64,000 bases of DNA from Holacanthus passer. Its lineage: Eukaryota > Chordata > Actinopteri > Pomacanthidae. Under the pieces are notes generated by a model. That model was not told the DNA's origin and did no database searches. It saw nothing but the letters and a program-made list of their open reading frames with translations. How positions within the stretch are numbered: position 1 is the first letter of the stretch; each line of letters begins with the position of its first letter. The position numbers and the translations under genes were made by a program. The stretch is from NCBI GenBank assembly GCA_025331565.1, contig JAFREQ010000026.1:5508501-5572500 (forward strand). The letters are read 5' to 3'. Below are positions 60,001 to 64,000 of this stretch, in pieces.

Positions 60001-63000
60001 TCCCTGGAAGAATCTCTACAATGACGCTGTGGTTGCCACATTGGATGGTCTGTACCTGCTGGTTGTTCCTGGAGCCAGTAAGTGATGGTTTAAACCTTCC
60101 TGTATGACTTTCTTGTCTTTGGACAGTGTTCAGGCACTCCAAGAAGAAAATCTAATGAGAGAGTTTCAGCTGTTGACGCAGTGTCTCCATCACCAGATCA
60201 GCCAATCAAATTTCAGACCACTCATCTCTGTCAGTTGGCCATTTTCTTATGTAGGTAATGTTTCAAAATGAACCTACATTTGTCTGTTTCTGTTTATTTC
60301 AAAAGAGGTGATTAGGAAGCTGTCGAGAGTGAAACATGGATACAAGTGTCCATCTAACATCCAACTCTTGTCTGCCATTTATCCTGGTCTGGATCGTGGT
60401 GGCAGCAAACTAAGCAAAGTAGCCCAGACAGTGACTAGCCAGGCCCTCCAGCTCCTCCTGGAGGATCCCACGGTGTCCCCAAGCCTTATTGGTTATACAA
60501 TATGTTCTAGATCTTCCCCAATGTCTCCTCCCAGTTGTACAAAACCTGAGCTGCCCATTCGTTTGCTCTCTTCTCCCTTCTGCTCTTACCTGGTGGCTCT
60601 CTAATAGGTTCGGACAGAACAGAATACCAGATTCCTGGTTAGCTCAGTACACACCACTAACCATGTCTGTGACCACATTGAAAATCTCTGATATTTTCAC
60701 AAAAACCTGGAAATAATCAGAAAGTTTGAGGATTCAGAAACATGGGAAGTTCTGATGTGAACTCAAGAACAAATATTTAAGATCTGCGCTTTGTCAGTCA
60801 ACAATCAAGCTGAAGCTAATTTGTGTCGTTGGGCAATTTAACTCCTTTGTATCTCTTCCATTGAAGTTTGTGTTCAGATGGCATTCAGGTGGATTTGATT
60901 GCCTCAACAGAGGCTCGTTTATGTAACAACCTGCAGCTGTTCACCTGTTGTCTCAAGTTTCCAGCAGGTCATTGCTCACGAAGCATGACTGTGATAGCTG
61001 AAACATCAGAACTGAATGAAAGAGTCAAGACAGATTGTTTTTCTGTGCAAAGAGGAGATTTCTCAGCCTCAAATCATGGCTGGACTGAAGTTTTATAAGG
61101 GGGCAGTTCATGGAACTATAAAACACTTTGCAGAAACTGGATCTGTTGTATCCAAAACAGGATCAGACAGCACAAAAGTGACAAAACTGTCAGAAGATCA
61201 ACACATCAGGCTGAGTTCTCTGAGAGATAGAAAAACAACTTTATCACAGATATAGAATTTGATAAATAATGAACTCAAGACTCCAAATTAACAGGTGTTC
61301 TATCAAAAGAAGACTGTCTTGTGGTGTCAGAGGACGAGGAGCAGTTTCTAAACCACTTCTCAGGAGGGGAAACAAGGAGAGAGAATGAAACCACAGTGGA
61401 TCTAACCCACAGTGAAACCTGGTGGAGGAATATTCAGGTCACACCTGCACCAAACTGCCTCCACCCTGACTGAAGAGAAGAAGCCTTCGTCCTTCAGAGA
61501 CATGCTTTACCCTCTGGTTTGAAGGATTCATTCTGCAGCAGGACAAAGACCTCAAAGCTCTGCAGGCACCACCTGAAGACCTCCACAGTCACCTGAACTT
61601 AACCCCATTAAACATTTATGGAGGCACTGAGGAAAGCAAAGTAAGATGAGTAAGTAAGTAAGATTACTTAAACGAACCTCTGATGACTAGATCATGTCCA
61701 CCTGAGTGTAATCATTAAATTGAGTCCTGTATTAGCTTTCAGTGTGGTCCAGTGTTTCCCAGTGTCACAGGAACATGCAGACCCCTCCACAATGTCAGCT
61801 ACTATCTACACAACTGAATATTTGTATCTGATAATATTTGTATCTGATAATCAGAACCAGAATCAGAATCGGGTTTATTTCCTTGTAGGTTTTCACATAC
61901 AAGGAATAATGATTATCATAGAAACTTAATGATTAACCATTCATTAAAATCTCACCAGTTTTAATGGTATTCAAAATAACTGAGTTGTTGAAAATAGCTT
62001 TTATAATTAAATGATTGCTGATTGGCTGGTCTGGTATGGGGGTGGGGCTTTTACATGTTAACTGAGTAGAATTAGTGGAAAGTGGAATTATTTATGATGG
62101 AAGAGTGTGTGTGTTCTCAGTTGTTGTGTGTGTGTTCCAGCTGGATCTAAGCTGAAAACGTGTCCATATAATGGTAAGATGCTGTGGTTAAGAGGTGGTG
62201 GTTCAAACTTGGGTCCAATGCAGTTTCTGCTGGGGCTGTACGATGTCCACATAATAATGATAATAATGATAATAAATGTGTTGAGTTAGCACAGAATGCT
62301 AACTGTTGGCATGTTAAAATTTTGTCTAAATCTAACATTTTTCATCATTTTACTATATTAGAGGAACTGTTTCTGACAAGGAGACAGCAGGGAGAAATAA
62401 ACTTCATGATTTTTAATGTCACAGCCTTTTACCGGGTAGATCCTCAACTGTAAAACCACATCGTGCAGCCTTGTGTCCAACTCTATCATATACCTCTCAT
62501 TCTGTTAAACCTTTTTCATTTCAGAGTTGTGATGGTTTCATTAGATTTAGCTGGTTTCTAATCTGGAATTTTTTCTAAAATCTAAAGTTTGAATCTGAAG
62601 CAGCAGAGGTGTGGATTCAAGTCACATGACTTGATTCATGAACGTGAGAAATTATAAGACTTTCAGCGTGTGTTCAACTTTTCAGCCTTGACTTCTTGAC
62701 TTCAATGCCAAGACTTGACTGTGGCGACTTTTAAAACTGTGACTTTTCTCATCTCTGGTCTGGTTTCTTATTCACAGTACTGATTAATTCTGGTGATAAT
62801 CAACAAACTCTGTTTGTGTGGGCTGTGATTTCTGCTGTATTCAGTCTCAGTCTGAGGTGAGTTTTGTAAAGAAAAAACATCCAGAGGTAAAAAGCACTCC
62901 CAGTTCCCTAAACTGAGTCCAGCTTTGTGTTGGAAGTTTGTTGGCTTCACTGCATATTCAGCTTCACAGATGAAGAATAAAGCAGAGAACAAGAATCTTT

Positions 63001-63940
63001 TATATGAAGTGTCTTATGTAATGTTTCTCATTAGGAAAAATTCTGAAACAAGCTGCCAGCTGAGACAAACTACATACTGTTGAACTTCAGTATGCAAGAA
63101 GAGACAGTTTGATACTCACTGCTTTTCAGGTGGAATTTTCCTTTAAGACAGATCAGATTAGTGTGAACACTGCATCTCCTGAATACATTAAACACACACA
63201 GATGCTTGATCATGATGGGAACTGTTGGGTCTCTATGGATAGTATTATAAAGAGTATGGTCTAGACCTGCTCTGTATGTAAAGTGCCTTGAGATGGCTTT
63301 TGTTGTGATTTGGCATTATACAAATAAAATTGAATTGAATAGTTTCTTCAGTTAACTCAGGAAAGAATAGCTTGTTTTGTAAGGGACGAAACAGCTTATG
63401 ACCGTGTTTACTTGGAGCTCATATGGCCACAATGTTCACACCGTAATTACAAGCAGCCGAGTGGGAGAAACTGTTCACTTCAGCCACTGAGTTGTAATTT
63501 AGAGTTGGAGATATCATGATTTTCTGATGGCGACAATATATCCTACTTGATGAAAAGCCTACAATGGACATCTCAGCAATCTGTTGACAGAAAGGCTGCA
63601 AATTCACCATCACTGGCCGTTACATCCAAATGTAATTCAGTGTTAAAGGGATAGTTTGGGTTGTATGGGGCTGAATAAGTACTTATCTGTTGTCAATGTA
63701 TTACCTACAGTAGATGGTGGTCAACACACCCACAGTTTGGAGAAGCAGCACATGAATGCAGCATCAGGTAGTAAAGGAGGTTGTTGGAATAGAAAATCTG
63801 AATGCAGACTCTTTTCTTTGATTTGTATATTTCTATAGCAATAAAGTATGATGCAGGGAAGGAGGAGCGTTACCAACAGGAGGCGAAGCAGAGAGAGCTG
63901 CAACGCATCGAGGAGGCGCTACAGATGGCTGCACGCAGAG
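54034..63940 (+). CDS. VPS13C, first five exons (continues off the window)
   Basis: N-terminus of a very large bridge-like lipid-transfer protein (about 3,700 aa in mammals) that works at contacts of the ER with late endosomes/lysosomes and lipid droplets. Exons: 54034-54133, 55937-55980, 57776-57818, 59982-60077, 63839-63940; GT-AG ends, frames join, giving 128 codons here. The protein begins MVFESLVSDLLNRFIGDYVE, then QLKIGIWGG, LKVKENAL, FDVPFKVKAGQIGKLTLKIP, WKNLYNDAVVATLDGLYLLV and, in exon 5, IKYDAGKEERYQQEAKQREL. This is the chorein N-terminal domain; the wording (WGGNV.L.NL, VKAGQI, VVATL.GLYLLVVPGA) is closer to VPS13C than to VPS13A. An extra 33-nt exon may lie at 62,141-62,173. Introns are repeat-rich. 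Confidence 0.92.
54899..55325 (+). repeat. LINE-type 3' end, direct repeat copy b (VPS13C intron 1)
   Basis: Matches 52,628-53,078 in the same orientation over about 430 bp with small indels and ends 'gacaaacgcttcgactcgac'. Confidence 0.8.
56420..56720. other. CpG-denser segment in VPS13C intron 2
   Basis: Richer in CG than the rest of the intron ('ccgccggctgtgtggggtct', 'gtccgggacgtctgcgctg', 'ctccggggggagacggtgg'), with TCGGTGAGTTTG, which looks like a donor. No open frame of note. It could be an internal promoter or an old repeat. Confidence 0.3.
57290..57395 (+). repeat. Short interspersed repeat
   Basis: 'aagatggcggcgcgctataa' to 'gagactacatccatgtttta'. Part of it recurs at 23,245-23,270. 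It resembles a non-autonomous element common in spiny-rayed fish. Confidence 0.5.
58190..58389 (+). mobile_element. tRNA-derived SINE, full length
   Basis: Head GGGGCAGCTGTAGCTCAGGA then GGTAGAGC (A box) and GGTCGTTCGATTCC (B box), body 'ccttgggcaagatactgaac', tail 'cattgctttggataaaagca' then 'tctgctaaatgaaattgtag'. The tail equals that of the LINE fragments at 34,506 and 49,885. It lies in VPS13C intron 3. The head is cloverleaf-like but it is not counted as a tRNA gene. Confidence 0.85.
59041..59231. mobile_element. MITE with about 22-bp terminal inverted repeats
   Basis: Left end ggtctgtactatgaagcaag, right end cgcttcgtagtacagccc; the two match as inverted repeats over about 22 bp with four mismatches. 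Length about 190 bp, no coding capacity. Related ends at 59,845-59,947 and 16,660-16,755. Confidence 0.65.
59845..59947 (+). repeat. End of the same DNA-element family
   Basis: 'ccagctgagacgaccagagt' to 'cacttcgtagtacaggcct', very similar to 16,660-16,755. No left partner was recognised nearby, unless the interval from 59,041 is one longer element. Confidence 0.55.
60080..60860. other. VPS13C intron 4, first part
   Basis: A 98-codon plus frame (60,308-60,604) resembles nothing I know. No exon or repeat recognised. Confidence 0.4.
60861..61670 (+). mobile_element. Decayed Tc1-like transposon
   Basis: Frames read GAVHGTIKHFAETGSVVSKT, VTKLSEDQHIRLSSLRDRKT, then SPELNPIKHLWRH-like text near 61,600. 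This matches the paired DNA-binding and 'SPDLNPIENLW' regions of Tc1-type transposases. Many stops. It lies in VPS13C intron 4, sense orientation. Confidence 0.75.
62141..62173 (+). CDS. Candidate 33-nt cassette exon of VPS13C
   Basis: Acceptor TGTGTTCCAG| and donor |GTAAGATG bracket 33 nt in VPS13C intron 4. Exon 4 ends in phase 1; inserting this block keeps the frame and adds 11 residues without a stop (reading TGSKLKTCPYN between VVPGA and the IKYD of exon 5). Mammalian VPS13C has no such insert that I know of. Short GT-AG blocks can occur by chance, so this is a prediction only. Confidence 0.35.
63204..63345 (+). mobile_element. L2-type LINE tail
   Basis: 'gatgggaactgttgggtctc', 'gtaaagtgccttgagatggc', 'gtgatttggcattatacaaa' then TGAATTGAAT: the terminal part of the same L2 3' UTR as at 41,640-41,770. 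No coding part. Confidence 0.75.
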
Positions 63941-64000
63941 GTGAGACAGGCTGACCTCTGACTAACCTCTTACTGACCTCTCAGATCTGTGACCTCTGGT

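Noticed and set aside
60308..60604. 98-codon plus frame in VPS13C intron 4
   Set aside because: No recognisable family, no flanking splice signals of matching phase; likely repeat-derived or chance.

Overview
The window looks like nuclear DNA of a teleost fish, probably a spiny-rayed (percomorph) one. Genes have many small exons with GT-AG introns. Intergenic DNA is AT-rich and full of microsatellites and fish-type LINE, SINE and Tc1/mariner fragments. The recognisable proteins are vertebrate: a GALR1-type galanin receptor, pancreatic chymotrypsinogens, an agouti-related peptide and VPS13C. There is no bacterial or phage gene organisation, no CRISPR array and no operon. I read exons from splice signals, frame continuity and remembered family sequence, so exon edges are predictions.

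Left part (1-8.6 kb): an 18-bp minisatellite (about 410-1368), a 5'-truncated L2-type LINE (1990-3067), a possible orphan first coding exon on the minus strand (5508-5591), and decayed LINE/SINE pieces. Next (8.65-18.76 kb, minus) are remains of an ABCC11/ABCC12-type ABC transporter. They keep many well-spliced exons but carry an in-frame stop, missing splice sites, a damaged Walker B and no second nucleotide-binding domain, so I call it a decaying gene. It is followed by an apparently intact three-exon galanin receptor 1 gene (22.4-26.7 kb, minus), whose first intron contains an array of splice-donor-like repeats.

Middle (30.7-46.3 kb, plus): three chymotrypsinogen genes in tandem. The first is B-like (Ala226, unusual Thr189). 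The second is A-like (Ser189, Gly226). The third is an almost identical copy of the second inside a recent duplication of about 3.56 kb, but lacks one base in exon 6 and stops before the catalytic serine. The DNA between copies 2 and 3 is mostly transposon, including an L2 LINE interrupted by a 604-bp insertion with a 5-bp target duplication.

Right part: an agouti-related peptide gene (46.77-48.56 kb, minus, with a probable non-coding first exon near 49.67 kb) whose 3' end lies about 100 bp from the end of the duplication. After 5 kb of repeat-bearing intergenic DNA, the first five exons of VPS13C start at 54.03 kb (plus) and run off the window, with a possible 33-nt cassette exon at 62.14 kb.

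The genes do not form one pathway. Galanin receptor 1 and AgRP both belong to neuropeptide signalling, the chymotrypsinogens to exocrine digestion, VPS13C to lipid transfer at membrane contacts, and the ABCC remnant to membrane transport. I found no convincing new multi-gene system. The most notable items are the young frameshifted chymotrypsinogen duplicate, the donor-like minisatellite in galr1, the decaying ABCC gene and the candidate VPS13C microexon.
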